Source: Terfezia claveryi (lineage: Eukaryota > Ascomycota > Pezizomycetes > Pezizales > Pezizaceae). Taken from it: a stretch of DNA of 64,000 nucleotides. The notes under the pieces were generated by a model, which saw only the letters and a list, made by a program, of their open reading frames with translations, was not told the origin of the DNA and ran no database searches. Within the stretch, counting starts at the first letter, position 1. Each line of letters opens with the position of its first letter. The translations under genes were made by a program, and so were the position numbers. Shown piece by piece: positions 21,413 through 34,095 of the stretch. The stretch spans positions 1 through 64,000 of the forward strand of contig WHUX01000135.1 in NCBI GenBank assembly GCA_015179025.1, read 5' to 3'.

Positions 21413-23310
21413 GTATTGATGTGTGTTTTTAATATCTTGTACATAAAGTAGATATAGTTTGGCGATAGTCTGGTTGGCACGAGGTTTGCGATGTACCGGT
21501 AGATGATTGTGCTCAATCTGGTTAGTGCTCAACCTATTGTGATATATCACATATCTGCATCTGGGTGCTGATCGCTGCATAAAAAAGTGGGTCACGATAC
21601 CTTCTCCCACGCACGGTATACTATAGCCTAGATCCCTCGCCGCGCAGGAAATAGTGGGCAAAAAAAAGCTAAATATCTATATACTCTATACAATAAAACC
21701 TAAACTGAAGCTACATAAAATTGGCCATGAGCCCTGTTGACTGACTTAATTGAGTTTCCAATGGCCAGGAAGTAGTACCAGGACAGTAGCCGCTCAGGGT
21801 GCCAGTCAGAAGTTAAACTGTACATTCGGAGCCAAACGCCCCGGAGGTAAACAAACATGTTGGTACAGTGAGAAAAAGGCACATATATGCCTAATTGAGA
21901 AGTATGGGGGCAATTAAGTAGGTATCCTGCCAACCAACAGTGATAGGCTGGTCACTGGAATCTACGAATACGTAGGTACATCGAGAGGCCAGAGCAGCTG
22001 GGCCAGAATGTATGTAGTATGGATATATACCAGCCTTCGGAGGTAGAAATACCAATCCATACTTTATGTATATGAGGGCGTGATCGATTTCCATATTCGA
22101 CGATAGTCACAGCGCTTCTGATTGTACATGTCATATGTTAGTCTGATTGGAGTCATAGGTAGTATATACTGTATATAGAGATTATGTAGGCCATACGTGT
22201 TCGCAAAGCAACGAATAAAACACCAAAGTAGCGAAAATCATGTTTTCGAATACAGCAAGCTTCCTCGAGGAGCTTCTTGTTTCGAAGGAAAGGGGTGACC
22301 AGCTTCGCAAGAGAGGGAGGGCAAACAAAATCTCAAAGACCAGAACCCAAAGCTATGTAATTATGTAACGTTTTATATCTATAAAATAAAATAATATAGA
22401 TTTTATTTAATAAAGAAATTCTATGATTGAAAGAAAGATGTTCCCACTTCAACCTGAAGTTGGAAGGGCCCTTTATCCATTTTCTTTTTCTTTTTCTCCT
22501 TTTTCTCTTAGACAAATTTAATTCTTTTACATTTCTACTCTCTTCTTCTGCCTTTGGCGGAAGTACACGGTAATCAAGAAAAACATCCACGCCTGAAACC
22601 AGGTTTTGCATAGTGAATAGAAAAAGTAGAGAGAATGCCATATAGAAATTCCTATAGGTGAAATTAATGGCTCCACGTTACGTCAACTCGAATACAGATA
22701 CTAACTAGTCAAGCCAATTTACTTCCATTTGACAGGCCTACAGCTGCAGTACCGGTGTTAACATTAAGGCTGTCAATTGAGCTCCATAAATGGTTCATGT
22801 TGTACTTGGTATTTCCCCAATACGCGAGCCACGAATTGAAAATTGGGGGCCTGATTAACATATTCCATCTACAGAATAAGTTTGAAACTTTAATGCTTTT
22901 TGCTTAGTAATACTTATGCATACCTCCGCATGTGGCAGTTCAACCTCTAGGTGCTCCAGGTGATCAAATCACATGTTCCTGTCTAGGTACTTCCGTATTG
23001 AGGGCAGACTAAGCTAGAACTTCCCTAGTCTGAATTCAAAGTACCAAGTAGAGTTTAGGGTGTTGGTAGGTACGATTAGATTAGGTATGGTTTTTTTTAC
23101 AATCGCGATCAACATGAGGATTAAATACGGTTATTATAGTCAAATTTTTTCGTGATTTCGCCCATGGCAACGCAAGCACTTCCGCCTCTGGAGTGCATCG
23201 CCCACATATGTTAACACCTCAAGATCTAGATACAGGAAATTCATGTCTGAAATAATTACATGTGGGTATCTGCAATCTAAAAAACTACTTAATATTTGGT
23301 ATACTAACCT
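21413..23310. other. gene-free stretch with one TAGTCTGGTTGGCAC terminus
   Basis: A copy of the 15-base terminus lies at 21466-21480. A near-palindrome AAGCTTCCTCGAGGAGCTT is at about 22257-22275. A minus-strand 102-codon frame at 22333-22641, rich in lysine and AT-rich, is not recognised and may be chance. Confidence 0.4.
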
Positions 23311-23610
23311 TTAGTTACTATAACACTTGCAACCCTGCGGGGCATACTTGAGACTAATTTTGTCAATGAAGTCCTCCTCAATAAGATTGCACATTTGAGG
23401 TAATACCTCCACCAGTTTTGCTGCAATAGCTTCTGGATCACCATGCATATATACGATGTAAGGGTTATGCTTTTGTAGAAGTCCCTTAAGGCCTTCCAAA
23501 TCTGTTCAATGGGGTTGAGGTCGGGGGAGTATGGATGAGGGCATGCATTATCTTGTATGAAAATAGCATCAGCATGCGTCTACTTGACCTTTGTTGTATA
23601 TTGGTGGAGG
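23311..23610 (-). pseudogene. Tc1/mariner transposase C-terminal fragment
   Basis: The minus strand reads IFIQDNACPHPYSPDLNPIEQIWKALR, the block with the second catalytic aspartate (QDNA.PH) and the NP-I-E.xW region with the third acidic residue. It ends with SMPRRVASVI, the conserved Tc1 C-terminus. At least two frameshifts separate these blocks, so no protein can be made. Different in detail from the copies at 20946 and 63170. Confidence 0.78.
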
Positions 23611-24059
23611 AGAGCTCCTCCTAAACGTTCATGACAATTGGCGGTTGGCACAAGATTCGGGCAGATCGTGCTAAGAATATCTCAAAGGTGTACTGTACAT
23701 GAAAGTAATTAATCAATGTTTAGTATAAGTTTATTTGCATGTATCATATCAAATCACCATGTATGAACACACCGGCTAGCACCTAGGCGTACTTAACCAT
23801 CAAGGAGTAGTTATAATAAATAAAAAAAATGATTGTGGTATCGGATGAGAGCAAAACCAGATATTCTAAAGGAGTAACATTTCTTATTTATGGTAATTTG
23901 ATTTGAGTTATGCTAGGCTAAAATATCTACTTTTACGTATACTGATGTGATCATTTTCTACACAGAATTATTATTAGATTAAATTTCCAAGGCCGCAGGT
24001 CTACCGTTTACCCAGCTTGCTGAACTCCACCCGTGTTCTTTAACATTACTCACATATAT

Positions 24060-25106
24060 GGGACGAGGCCGAGTCGAGAATTAAAATTCAAGGTCACATT
24101 CGAAAACCTCCTACCGATTCCCAAGAATGGGAAGATGGCAACGTCTACACCATGCTTACATTACTCAAAAAGAGCGAACCTGCGGAACCAGCTAAAGTGA
24201 GCGAACCAACTCAGCTGAAAAGACCTTGGAAGAAGGCAATAGATTAGATTGAAGAAGTAGGAGAACGCAAGTCCAAAAGAGCGAAAACCTAAGAAAAATT
24301 CAATAAGCATAGCCACAATATCTGGCAACAACCCTGATCATCCAACAGATGCGCAAACTAGACAGTCTCCAGAAGCGCCAGAATGGGCAAAAGCTCGATC
24401 TCGATCTCGAGAACAATTGCAGCGATATGGGGTATACACAAAAATCAGCAAAGACGCTATCCCCAAAACGCTAAAATTGTGGACACAAAAATATGTCTAT
24501 GCAATAATTGAAAGAAAAGCCGATGGATCTATTGATAAATATAAAGCAAGAAAAGTTGGAAGGGGATTTACTCAACAAGATGGAGTGAGCTATGACTCCG
24601 ACAGAATATATGCACAAATGATGAGGCCAGAAACCCTCAAGATTTACTAGTTATCGCCCTACACAGCAATTATATATCAGACATCAACGAAAACGGCGAA
24701 GTTGAATATTGGAAGCCAAATAAAGCTTTATATGGTGTAAAACAGGCCGGACATGAGTGGTTCAAGACCTGGGAAAAAATCCTAGCTTTGGCGGGTCTCG
24801 ACCAATGTATTGGCGATGAAGGGACCTATGTTAATGAAGAAGGATCGGTCATAATAGGAACTCATGTTGATGATCTCCTAGGCATAGCACCTAATGAGGA
24901 CTTGCTTGATCAGGCTGAGCGAAAAAGCTGAAGGATATGTTGAACTTGAGAAAAGAGGAAAGCCAGAGAAATTGCTAAGGATGGAGCTTCAGTGGAATAA
25001 AGAAGGGACGCTGGTTATAATGACCCAAAAAGCCGTTATAGAATCCATGGCAAAAGCCTATTTGCGAGGCATACCTCGACCTAAAAATCGCTACCTTCAG
25101 ATCTAG
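24060..25106 (+). pseudogene. Ty1/copia reverse transcriptase remnant
   Basis: From about 24417 the plus strand has the RVT_2 start (ADGSIDKYKARKVGRGFTQQDGVSYD, then MRPETLKI). After an internal deletion it continues in another frame with EVEYWKPNKALYGVKQAGHEWFKTWEKIL and THVDDLLGIA, the Y-V-D-D catalytic box with H for Y. The RNase H connection follows weakly to 25106. The upstream part to 24060 is a stop-rich probable integrase tail. The element is truncated at both ends. Confidence 0.8.
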
Positions 25107-25289
25107 CTATTTTCAGCAGATATTGAGGAAGAGGCGAATATCACTGGGTGATAGGTTTGCCCAAACCCGATGTATATTGTACGCTCACACTTCCCCCCAA
25201 ACCGCACACAGGGATCAAATCAACAATTACTGCTCCTGGTAACACCTCAGGGCTAATAAACTTTCACAACAAACTGCAGCTGGGTTTAA

Positions 25290-25415
25290 TATTACTGTAA
25301 ATATCCTTAATACCCTTCCTTTTGTCCCAGCGCTCTCTCAGGGAATCGAACTTGTGCTCCATGCGCACCGGGCTCATAGCCACATCCACACCACAAGGAG
25401 TCAGCTCTGGCACCA
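25290..25415 (-). other. tRNA-like (Pol III promoter-like) sequence, candidate SINE head
   Basis: On the minus strand AGTTCGATTCCC (about 25332-25343) is a good tRNA B-box, and a weak A-box-like TGGTGTGGATG lies about 40 bases upstream. The flanking arms do not fold into a full tRNA cloverleaf by eye, so this is a possible tRNA-derived SINE rather than a tRNA gene. Confidence 0.25.
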
Positions 25416-25528
25416 GAGCCGCGAATTCGTGATGAATCTGAAAGAGGCAGTTCGATCTGTATTACCCAAAGTGGGAATCTCCACTCCGCACCTTGAATTT
25501 TGCTGTCGGTACACTTTTGTAAATTCTT

Positions 25529-25612
25529 CTTTCTCCCCTTTCTCTTCCCTTTCTCCCCTTTCTCTTCCCTTTCTCTCCTTTCTCTTCCCTTTCTCTTCTC
25601 TTTTCTCTTCCC
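25529..25612 (+). repeat. polypyrimidine tract with about 20-bp tandem units
   Basis: About 84 bases of nearly pure C/T built from repeats of TTTCTCCCCTTTCTCTTCCC. Capable of triplex formation. No coding meaning. Confidence 0.85.
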
Positions 25613-26385
25613 CCACGTTCACTCTCGCAATTTACTCACTCTTTTAACTAGCTAAGCATCAAAGGGGCTTGATATGAGATGCAGACTGACAATTGATCTA
25701 CTCTGGTTGGCACCAATTGATTGGTCGCGTATACCTCAACCAGACTACGTGTACCCATCCGTTCCGTATTTTGTTCAAGCGGGAGCACTTCCTCCTTCTT
25801 CTGCTTCTTCATCTTCTTCTCATCGACAGGCCAGGAGTTCGGTGGAATATGTATGATCTTCTCTTGTGTATTTACAAACACAGCGTCTAACCTCCACTGC
25901 TTGTGCAGTTGAGCGCAATCTGGTTTCTTCCCCGAAGCCTCTACAGCTTGTCAAAACAACACCCCACTGTGCATGGTAGTTGCACAATAGATTGCTCATT
26001 ATTATATTGAACAGAGTCATAGTTCGGTGCGCATGCCTAGATATGCTTATATAACACCCCTTGTTTATGTTGGCAATAATGTGGGATATGTATTCACGAA
26101 TATCCGCCCTTATGCATGCAAGCGACCATGAAGTACATGGTAATCTGGAGATTTTTTCTGCTTCTAGTTTGTGATTACCATTGTGTGTTTTTCTGACATT
26201 GATATGTATGTATATTCAATAAATAATAATCAAAAAAAGCTACTTTCCTTGTTAAGTATAGTATCTACCGGTACTAGCTCAAGGGATAATAGGTATTGTT
26301 CTTTTCAGCACAGGTCCAGTGACGTATGCTGGCATGAAACCAACTTCGTGATTTCACAGGAAACCACATCTTTGCTCCTGCTCCA

Positions 26386-29300
26386 ATGATCAAAGTTGCT
26401 ATGGGGAGGCAAACAGACAGTAAATTTGGGTACCCCTCAAGATCCTCCGCGTTACCGTACTTCACTAGGAGAACTATTCTGATTATTACTGCGGTTTGTT
26501 TGATTGGTGTTTATACAGCGATTCTCTGCTCCCATTGGAGTCAGGGCTATTTCCAATACACCAGAGGTGGAAGACAGTCAACAGAGGCTACACCTAACCG
26601 GCACCTCAAGTCGTATTATGATGATTCCTCAACATCTGGTAGTTGGAATGTCTTGGACAAGTGCCCTGGCTATCACGTCACTAGCATTGATGATACATTA
26701 CCCGGCCGTTTGAGCATGGATTTATTCCTTCACCATTCTCCGTGTAATGTTTATGGAAAGGATGTACAACAGTTGAAGCTTCATGTTACATATGAGTCCA
26801 GTATGTTCACCAAATGGTATTCCATGGAGGGAGGGATACTGCTAACGTTGTCCAGGATCGATGGTTCGCCTTAAATTCACTGACCCACACCATGAGCGCT
26901 ATGAGGTCCCTCACGAAATTATCCATGGCCCTGTGAAAGGCCCGGTTTCACCGGAACCCCCTCTCTTGAGATTCAATTTCACTACTTCACCAGACCCATT
27001 TAAGTTCCAAATTCTCCGGCATTCCACAGGTGAGGCTATATTCGACACCGGGGACTATCCCCTGATATTTGAGCAACAGTATATTCGCTTGAAAACAATG
27101 TTACCTCCTAATGCCAATATTTACGGTTTGGGCGAGCATAGTGGTACTTTTAGGTTCAATACCTCCGAAAACATCATTCGGACGTTATGGGCCAGAGATT
27201 CGCCAGGAATACCGTATCCTTCCAATTTATATGGATCACATCCCATCTACTTAGAGTACCGCGAAGCAAGTCAGATGGCCCATGGGGTTTTTCTGAAGAA
27301 CTCAAACGGAATGGATGTTAAGATTCGAAATGAGGGAAGTCATACTACGCTGGAGTATAACGTCATTGGAGGAGTTCTGGACCTCTTTTTCTTTGCTGGA
27401 GATGGTGGCCCCACACTTGAGGGTGACCCGAAGGCCGTAGCCAAGGAGTACTCAGAGGTTATTGGGACTTCGATAATGGCTCCATACTGGTACCTTGGGG
27501 TATGCCTTTTTGACAAGAATTCGGAAAAAACTTAAATATTGACTTGGATTGATGATAGTTCCACCAGTGTCGCTGGGGATATCGAGACTGGTTCGAAGTG
27601 GCCGAGGTAGTTGCCAATTATAGCCAAGCCAAAATCCCCCTCGAAACCATGTGGACTGACGTTGACTACATGTCCCACCGTCACATCTTTACTCTTGATC
27701 CGGATAATTTTCCAAAGAAAAGAATGCAAGAGGTTGTCGACTGGCTTCACAACAGAGGGCAGAAATATGTTGTCATTGTAGACCCAGCAGTGGCGTATAA
27801 CAGGACAATCGATGGACATGATTATGGAACATTTATCAGGGGTGAAACGGACCGGGTTTTCTTGATGAGAAATGATTCAGTCATTTATAAGGGAGTAGTG
27901 TGGCCTGGAGTGGTTGTTTATCCGGATTGGGTCCTCCTACCTCATGGGAAACAACAACAATAATAGAGCTAACTGAGAGCTCTAGTTTCATGAAAATGCA
28001 ACAGCATACTGGACGAAAGAGTTTGAGATCTTCTTCAATAAGACGAGTGGCATCGATGTTGACGCCGTTTGGATTGATATGAATGAACCTAGCAATGTAA
28101 GTCACCTACATCGATTTATCATAGAAATGCTAAAACGCAATAGTTCTGTCCATATCCATGTGATCCCGATAGACTTGCCAAAGAACTGGGCTTACCGCCA
28201 CCATCTCCTCCGAAGCGGGAGCCGCCCAGAAGGATCCCAGGTTTCCCAGGTAGTGACATGTTCCAAATAAGCCCAGGACAGCACATTGACGACGAACTGC
28301 ATCGACGCTGGAAAAGAAAATATGCTCCACAGATAACAGCTTCCAGGTCTAGTGGGGGTTTCCAACGGCAAACAAGCTCTAAGCAAGGGATACGGAACCG
28401 AGGGCTTGATATCCACCCCGAGAGAAAAAGCCTGCTTGACCCTCTATATCAGATTCACAACGACTTCCCCGACGGGTTATCCCACAAAACCGTTCCTACA
28501 GATATTCGTCATCGCAATGGGTACTACGAATATGATGTTCATAATCTATTTGGCACGACTATGGGCTATGCTTCCTACGCAGCGATGCTGAAACGTCGCC
28601 CAAACGAGCGTCCTGTCGTCGTAGGAAGGAGCACTTTTCCTGGGGCTCAACAGAAAATGTTCCACTGGCTGGGAGATAACTGGTCAAACTGGGAACAATA
28701 CCGTGGACAGATCGCGCATATGCTTGGCTTCTCAGCTATCTATCAAATGCCAATGGTAGGTTCCGATATTTGCGGATTCATAGGAGATGCCACACCGAGG
28801 CTTTGTGCTAGATGGGCTACACTTGGAGCGTTTAATCCATTCATGAGAAATCATAATTGGATTGAGACAGAAGTGGGTCAGGAATTCTATAGGTGGCCAC
28901 TCGTAGCAGAAGCGGCAAGAAATGCGATTGACATCCGTTATCGGCTGCTGGACTATTTCTACACCGCCCTATGGAGGCAAAGTCGGGATGGAGCGCCAGC
29001 AGTGTTGCCACTATGGATGGTTATTGGGAAAGGTGTTGATCATATTACTTTGGGTCTCGAATTTCAATTTATGTACGGTGAAGCGTTGATGGTGGCACCT
29101 GTTGTGGAGGAAGATGGAACAGATGTGAGCATCTACTTCCCTACGGGTACTAAGGAGGAGCGAGTAAGATGGTTTGATTTCGTGACCCTGGAGGAGATTA
29201 CGCCGACAAAAACCCCACCAGCTGAATCAGGGCACCTGGGCTTTTCAAAGAAATATTCAAATATCGGATTTACTGAAATTCCATTATTTTGGAAATCAGG

Positions 29301-29805
29301 GAATGTGATCCCTTTAAGGTGCAATTCCGCAAACACTACTTCGGAGCTGCGGAAACAGAATTTTGAACTACTGGTTGTACCAGATACTAATGGCGATGCC
29401 TCGGGGGCACTATACTTAGATGATGGATTGAGTATTGTTCAGGCGCAGGGTGCGGTTTTGACTATACTTTATCTGCATCAGAAGGAAGAGAAGAATAGGG
29501 CGATGTTCACCGCGCGGAAAGTTGCAAATGGAAGCAGTAAGGGAAGTATTTTCGAGAAATATAGCAAAAAGCCGGAGTATCTCAACGTAACTGTGAAGAA
29601 ATTCACGATTCTAGGGGTTGAGAGAATGCCAAAAAGTGTTGAAATAAAAGCTAGGGGACAAGAAAATGAGGGGATGCACTTAGCTTGGATTGCGATGGCG
29701 GAAAAGGTGGATTGGGAGTATGATAGACAGAGAAGGGTCCTGGTGGTTAAGGTGGGGGAAGATATGGGAGTAACAGAGGAGTTTAAGGTCTCCGTCAGTT
29801 ACTGA
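26386..29805 (+). CDS. GH31 alpha-glucosidase, five exons, 1067 aa
   Basis: Model: 26386-26800, 26856-27499, 27559-27930, 27986-28096 and 28144-29805; introns of 55, 59, 55 and 47 nt with GTATGT, GTATGC, GTCCTC and GTAAGT donors and GCTAAC-type branch points; total 3204 nt. Glycoside hydrolase family 31 enzymes release glucose from the non-reducing ends of maltose, starch fragments and related glucans. The nucleophile aspartate is in WIDMNEPSN near residue 508 (exon 4 end), and the acid/base aspartate is in HWLGDNWSNW near residue 690. IYGLGEHSGTF and GSDICGF are also typical. The N-terminus has a hydrophobic segment TILIITAVCLIGVYTAIL after about 30 residues, without a clean signal-peptide site, so a type II membrane-anchored or secreted form is possible. 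The third intron has a weak GTCCTC donor. The 1067-aa length fits fungal GH31 enzymes of 900-1000 aa plus the anchor. Confidence 0.93.
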
Positions 29806-31335
29806 GATAGCATGGCTAGGCTCCGATTGCGACACAGGAATTCGTGTTTCATATGGAATGTCCTTTTACCTCTGCCAATTTCATCTGTGCTATTTGACCA
29901 TAATATTCTATGCCCAGGGAGATAATGCGTCCAAATTTGTATATTGATGAATATTATTGATATTTTCTGTGCAATTTGAACTGAGCATACAAATTGGCTT
30001 CCTCATGCCTACTTTATATCAGCAACACTGAAGAAATCCACCTGTACTCGAGGCTGTGGGACAACTCAATTTCCTTGGCCCCTTTTACTTGATTTCAGAT
30101 GTCAATACTGTATAACTCGGTCTATAGTTTGGAAGGAAGAGCTCTGGCCGCTACCCCTTTGCTATAATAACAGTCTTCACCCTGGTATACCAAATATTAG
30201 ATACTTGTATATAACCCTTTACCGTCCTGTACCCAGATGATACCTATGGCAAGCTCGGTGTTTAACTTTCCATGCCCTCCTCTGGCTATTGTGTTGTGAA
30301 TCCAAACTTAATCATCTCATAGGACAAGATTATGGCAAATTTGGTGGCCGTTCTCACACTTATGAGGCCTGGCTATGTACAGGCAATTAGAAGATCTGAC
30401 CTTTTTTAATATGACTTATATTCCTCTATGCAAGCAAGGCCTGGATTTTTGCCTGGTGTTTAGCGTACTTTCCCATAAATGGACCCAACCTAACTTCCCA
30501 TACCTGACACTTGTTTGACCTATTGGTCTGCAGGCATTTGGCAACCATTGCCAGTCTTGACGCATATCTTAGAACTTAGGATGGTCGAGAAATAGGGCTA
30601 GATACAAGGCTCCTCACGCGCCAAATCCGATGACCCCAATACCTTGAATTCGAGGACTATGCACTAACTACACCTCATTTTTAATGTCCTCTGCACTGTA
30701 CATATATTTGCAAAGTGAAGTTTCCACATTGGCCTATTATCTCATATAATTCCATTCCTGCCTCCCCTAGGACTTAAACTCCTACCACTCAATGGCATAC
30801 GTACAATTTGTACAGTTTCTACAGTTTCTACAAGACATGAAAATTTGTGGTATATTGGGTAAAATAACGGCCTTTTGGTATCGTACTAGCTAAATATGTG
30901 AGAAGGTCCCCCTCTTATCTAGGGCGAGATAAATTCTCTGTGCAAAACCAAAGGTAAGTGGCCTATATTTCTCTGGGGGAATTAGAAGGTTTGTGGAATA
31001 GCGACATGTATCCGCTCATAAGTACTATACCTCAAAATCGTAAATCTTTTCGTGCTTTACATATGCCTAATGGGTTTTGCCCATAAAGGAAATGCTTCCT
31101 TAGAAAGTCTAGCGGGACCCATAAAGGATACCTAACCTAAAGTGTCTATTTTGTTGCCCTGTTTGAATGTTCAAGCTACTCTAGATTAAGATATCATAGC
31201 TCGTGGAGGGTAACCACAGGTCGTAAGCCGGAGACTATGGGGCTGAACCTCAAAACCATTGACCGGATTGTGAACAGACTACAGAGTGGCCTCAGACTTC
31301 CATTTGCCATCTGAGAAGTCGACAGCACGAGAAGC
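29806..31335. other. gene-free stretch
   Basis: About 1.5 kb downstream of the GH31 gene with no frame or domain I can support. A short CAGTTTCTA direct repeat lies near 30814-30832. Confidence 0.5.
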
Positions 31336-32130
31336 TCGTGCCGAGAGAGAAGAAATGGAGGAGGAAGAAGAGATAAAGTGGCTGAAGTGGTTGAAGTGAT
31401 TGGAGATTATTATGGACGAGGCCCTCACCTTTAAAAATTGATGGAGGTCGAGAATGAGGGCGATGCTAGCAAAGTGCAATGGGATAGGGAAGTTAGGAGG
31501 AAGCTGTACACACGGAAATGATCACGGGCAATTGCGCTCTGGGGAGCCGAGTTAGGAAGCCAGAGTAACTAAGAAGAAGTGTTTGAGAAGTTTAAATACC
31601 AGGCCTCTGGAAGTGCATGGGGCCACAAAGATGGAGCAGGTCCGTCAGATTGCCGGAGTTGAATCCCGACGGATGGCATTCACAGGCCAGGTTGATGGGG
31701 CAGATAATTGAGAGTTCCAACCGCGGTAGGGGACCTCATGAGGACGGAAGAGTCGAATGGGGATGCTTTGAAGCCATGAGAGGCATAGGTGGCTACTCAA
31801 CCAAGGGGAAAGCAGTCACTATCTGGGATAGAGAAATCGGGGATATGAAGGGGGCCCTGGAAATACTGCCAAGGGATAACAGAATTTTGTTACTATCGAA
31901 ATGATAGCAGCCAGTCAGGAGCGTGGGGAAAAAGGAAAGAGCCAGAGGAAGGACCTCCGTTAAATACTCAACATCAAGGGAAGCAACACCAGGCACAAGT
32001 GTAGTCGAACTAGGATGGGTGAAGGCCATTGCCGGAAATGAGAAAGCAGACCGACTGGCGAAAGAGGGAGAGACCAAATTCCGGCCAGGCCACTGATCAT
32101 CGAAGGGGGGGTAAAAGCACGTGGACGAAG
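31336..32130 (+). pseudogene. Tad-type LINE fragment: RT connection and RNase H
   Basis: Pieces in different frames give EVRRKLYTRK-stop-SRAIALWGAELG (RT thumb), FEKFKYQASG, VRLPELNPDGWHSQARLMGQIIES, and the RNase H region DGRVEWGC...KGKAVTIWDREIGDMKGALEILP, ending with LGWVKAIAGNEKADRLAKEGE, the conserved Tad RNase H end (GNE-x-A-D). Several frameshifts and TAG codons break it. It is 5'-truncated, as is usual for LINEs. Confidence 0.72.
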
Positions 32131-32853
32131 TGGAGAATACGGTGGAACTAGAAAGCACTGGTTTATGCAGTACTGGAAAAGAGTAACCTAGAAGGATTGA
32201 GAGTCAAGGAATCAAGGATGGGATGAATAAGTGGTGATACTCCTAGTTAGAAGCCTTCTTTCAAATTTGACCCTGTAAAGGACGTTTGAGGCCCTTTTGT
32301 GGTAAAGTTCTTTTGTTATTTCTTAGGTTCGGAAGGCTGGACCAGTGCGAGTCCAAATAATACTAGAGGGGAACGACAGGGGTACTTGTTCCATGGATCC
32401 AGGAACTTCTTCATAATGCTGAGCCCTCCGTTGTACAATGTGATAAAGTGCTCTGGGGTATCCGGCCAGTCCATTATGGCTAGCTTCAGTAGCAGAAAGT
32501 CCCCTTCATTCTTGTCCGGTATGTTCTCAGTGGTTTGCCTCATATCGGTTTAGATGATGCTTGCGCTGCCAACTTGGGTGGAATCCTTTATGTCTGTTTT
32601 CTCTACATCTTGGAGAGATAGATGGTTTCCAGATCCATTTCCACAGCAGTTGGGAGGCAATCATTGAATCGCCCATGACACAGCATAACCGCCTAGACAT
32701 CCAAATTTCACTGCTGCCTCTGCAAGCTCTTCAGAGGTCTCTAATAATGACGTGAGCTTGATCTAGTTAACGTTGGTTTCTAGGGTAGGTTATCTAACCA
32801 GGCAAACTTCCTGTTCTCTTTATTGCCTCCACATGGGATAATGCGAGCATATA
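32131..32853. other. gene-free stretch
   Basis: Contains a minus-strand 75-codon frame (32316-32543) that I do not recognise, and otherwise nothing. It is the left flank of the Ginger-like element. Confidence 0.4.
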
Positions 32854-33000
32854 TGTTCTGGGCCGCTCACTGGCAGCACATACCTCCCGCGGGTAATTCA
32901 TTTAATTACTTCACTAAGTTAGTATATAACGTACTTGAATTAATAAAAATATACCTAATTAGAGCTATATTAAATATATACAACTAGGCTATTAGTTGTC

Positions 33001-34095
33001 CTCCGGGTCGATTGAGTCATCCTCCAGATCAATTTGGCTATTATCCAGGAGTCCAATTTGTGTCCGTTCAGCTAGAGCCGAAGTCATGATCTGCTAACCC
33101 TCTGGTATGACAAAAGAATGAGCATTTCAACTCATTTATAAAGCATCGGCAGCAACGACAAGTATAGGACTTTTCGTAAATAAATGTCAGAAACCCGAGT
33201 TGTTGTGGATGCCCGCCGAGAACCTACAACTCCATAGGATTAGTTGCTAGCTCGAAATCTTTAGTTGGATAAAGGTGGCATTCAGATGGCTTTGCAATAA
33301 CTTTTGCATAGAGCCTTTGATTGTCAGTTTTGGCTTAGTCCTCGATGCTGTAAAGCAGTATCCGCGTATTTCTGAGCTTAAAACTAGCTTTAATTTGGTC
33401 TAAAACCAAAGGATTAAAGTGGCAATATATACTTAGAATCCTTCTCTTCATTTAATCCTCATGGTCCCTTTACTTTACCGAATAGGAGTAATAAGAATTT
33501 TTCAAAAAATAAAAATAAAAATAAAAATAAAAAATAAAAAAAATCATTTTAGATCTTCATCACCTATTTTTTTTTTTTTTTTTTTTTTTATTTTTAATAA
33601 TCCCTTTCTTGTTCAAGTTCTATAGTTTTCCGCTCCTTAAATAGAAGGCGTTCTAGGTGTGTGTTGAAAAGTATTTTGTTCGATTAGTACCTAATGTAAT
33701 ATATGGAAGTGTTGTATCCGACCCACTAGACTTTCCATTTAGTGAGACGAGATTGTACAACTCCATCAAGCCCTTGGACTTGAGGTGTGGGAGGTTTTCC
33801 ATGTTTTATTTTAGTACTCCAAGCTCATAATAAATGCTCAACTTCTCCCTTAAATTCTCCACCATTATCAGATCGTAAAATGTTAGATGAGCTATTAAGC
33901 TGAATCCATATGTCATTGCAGATGTAACAGACTCCGACTAATATATTAGTATCATATTACTTGTACTAATGAGTTTAACTTACCATTTTATCTTCTAATT
34001 GGAACCATATGGTCCTTTATATGACAGATCCATTTATATTGTCCATCAGGCTCATGGAGCATATCAATTAGATCAACTTGAACCCGTTCATTGTG
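33001..34095 (-). pseudogene. Ginger/KRBA2-like integrase, spliced, broken
   Basis: From 34095 the minus strand reads ERVQVDLIDMLHEPDGQYKW and ICHIKDHMV, the first catalytic aspartate block of the integrase core found in Ginger transposases and vertebrate KRBA2/SCAND3 proteins. A 46-nt intron (33938-33983: GTAAGT...TACTAATATATTAG) then joins in frame to NILRSDNGGEFKG (second aspartate), KHGKPPTPQVQGLDGVVQ (the H-G-R-P-x-x-P-Q-x-Q-G block) and TKWKV. At the C-terminal end CRCCRCFINELKCSFFCHT is the cysteine cluster of this family, followed by an acidic tail ending at TAA near 33001. In-frame TAA, TGA and TAG codons make it non-functional; the third acidic residue after QGL is D-G where V-E is usual. 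Confidence 0.68.
33473..33590 (+). repeat. short-element 3' tail (ACCGAATAGGAGTAA) plus A- and T-runs
   Basis: TTTACCGAATAGGAGTAATAAG followed by an AAAAATA-rich tail resembles the block at 12659-12708. This looks like the 3' end of a SINE or LINE inserted into the Ginger-like element. A T23-type run follows at 33568-33590. Confidence 0.45.

Noticed and set aside
22333..22641. Possible mitochondrial DNA insertion (AT-rich, lysine-rich frame)
   Set aside because: No recognisable mitochondrial gene motif; only composition suggests it.
25290..25415. A true tRNA gene
   Set aside because: B-box is good but no acceptor or anticodon stems pair by eye.
25699..25747. A second complete MITE of the TAGTCTGGTT family
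   Set aside because: Only 45 bp lies between an imperfect left end (TACTCTGGTTGGCAC) and the right end, and the inner inverted repeat does not match beyond about 10 bases. Likely a decayed relic.
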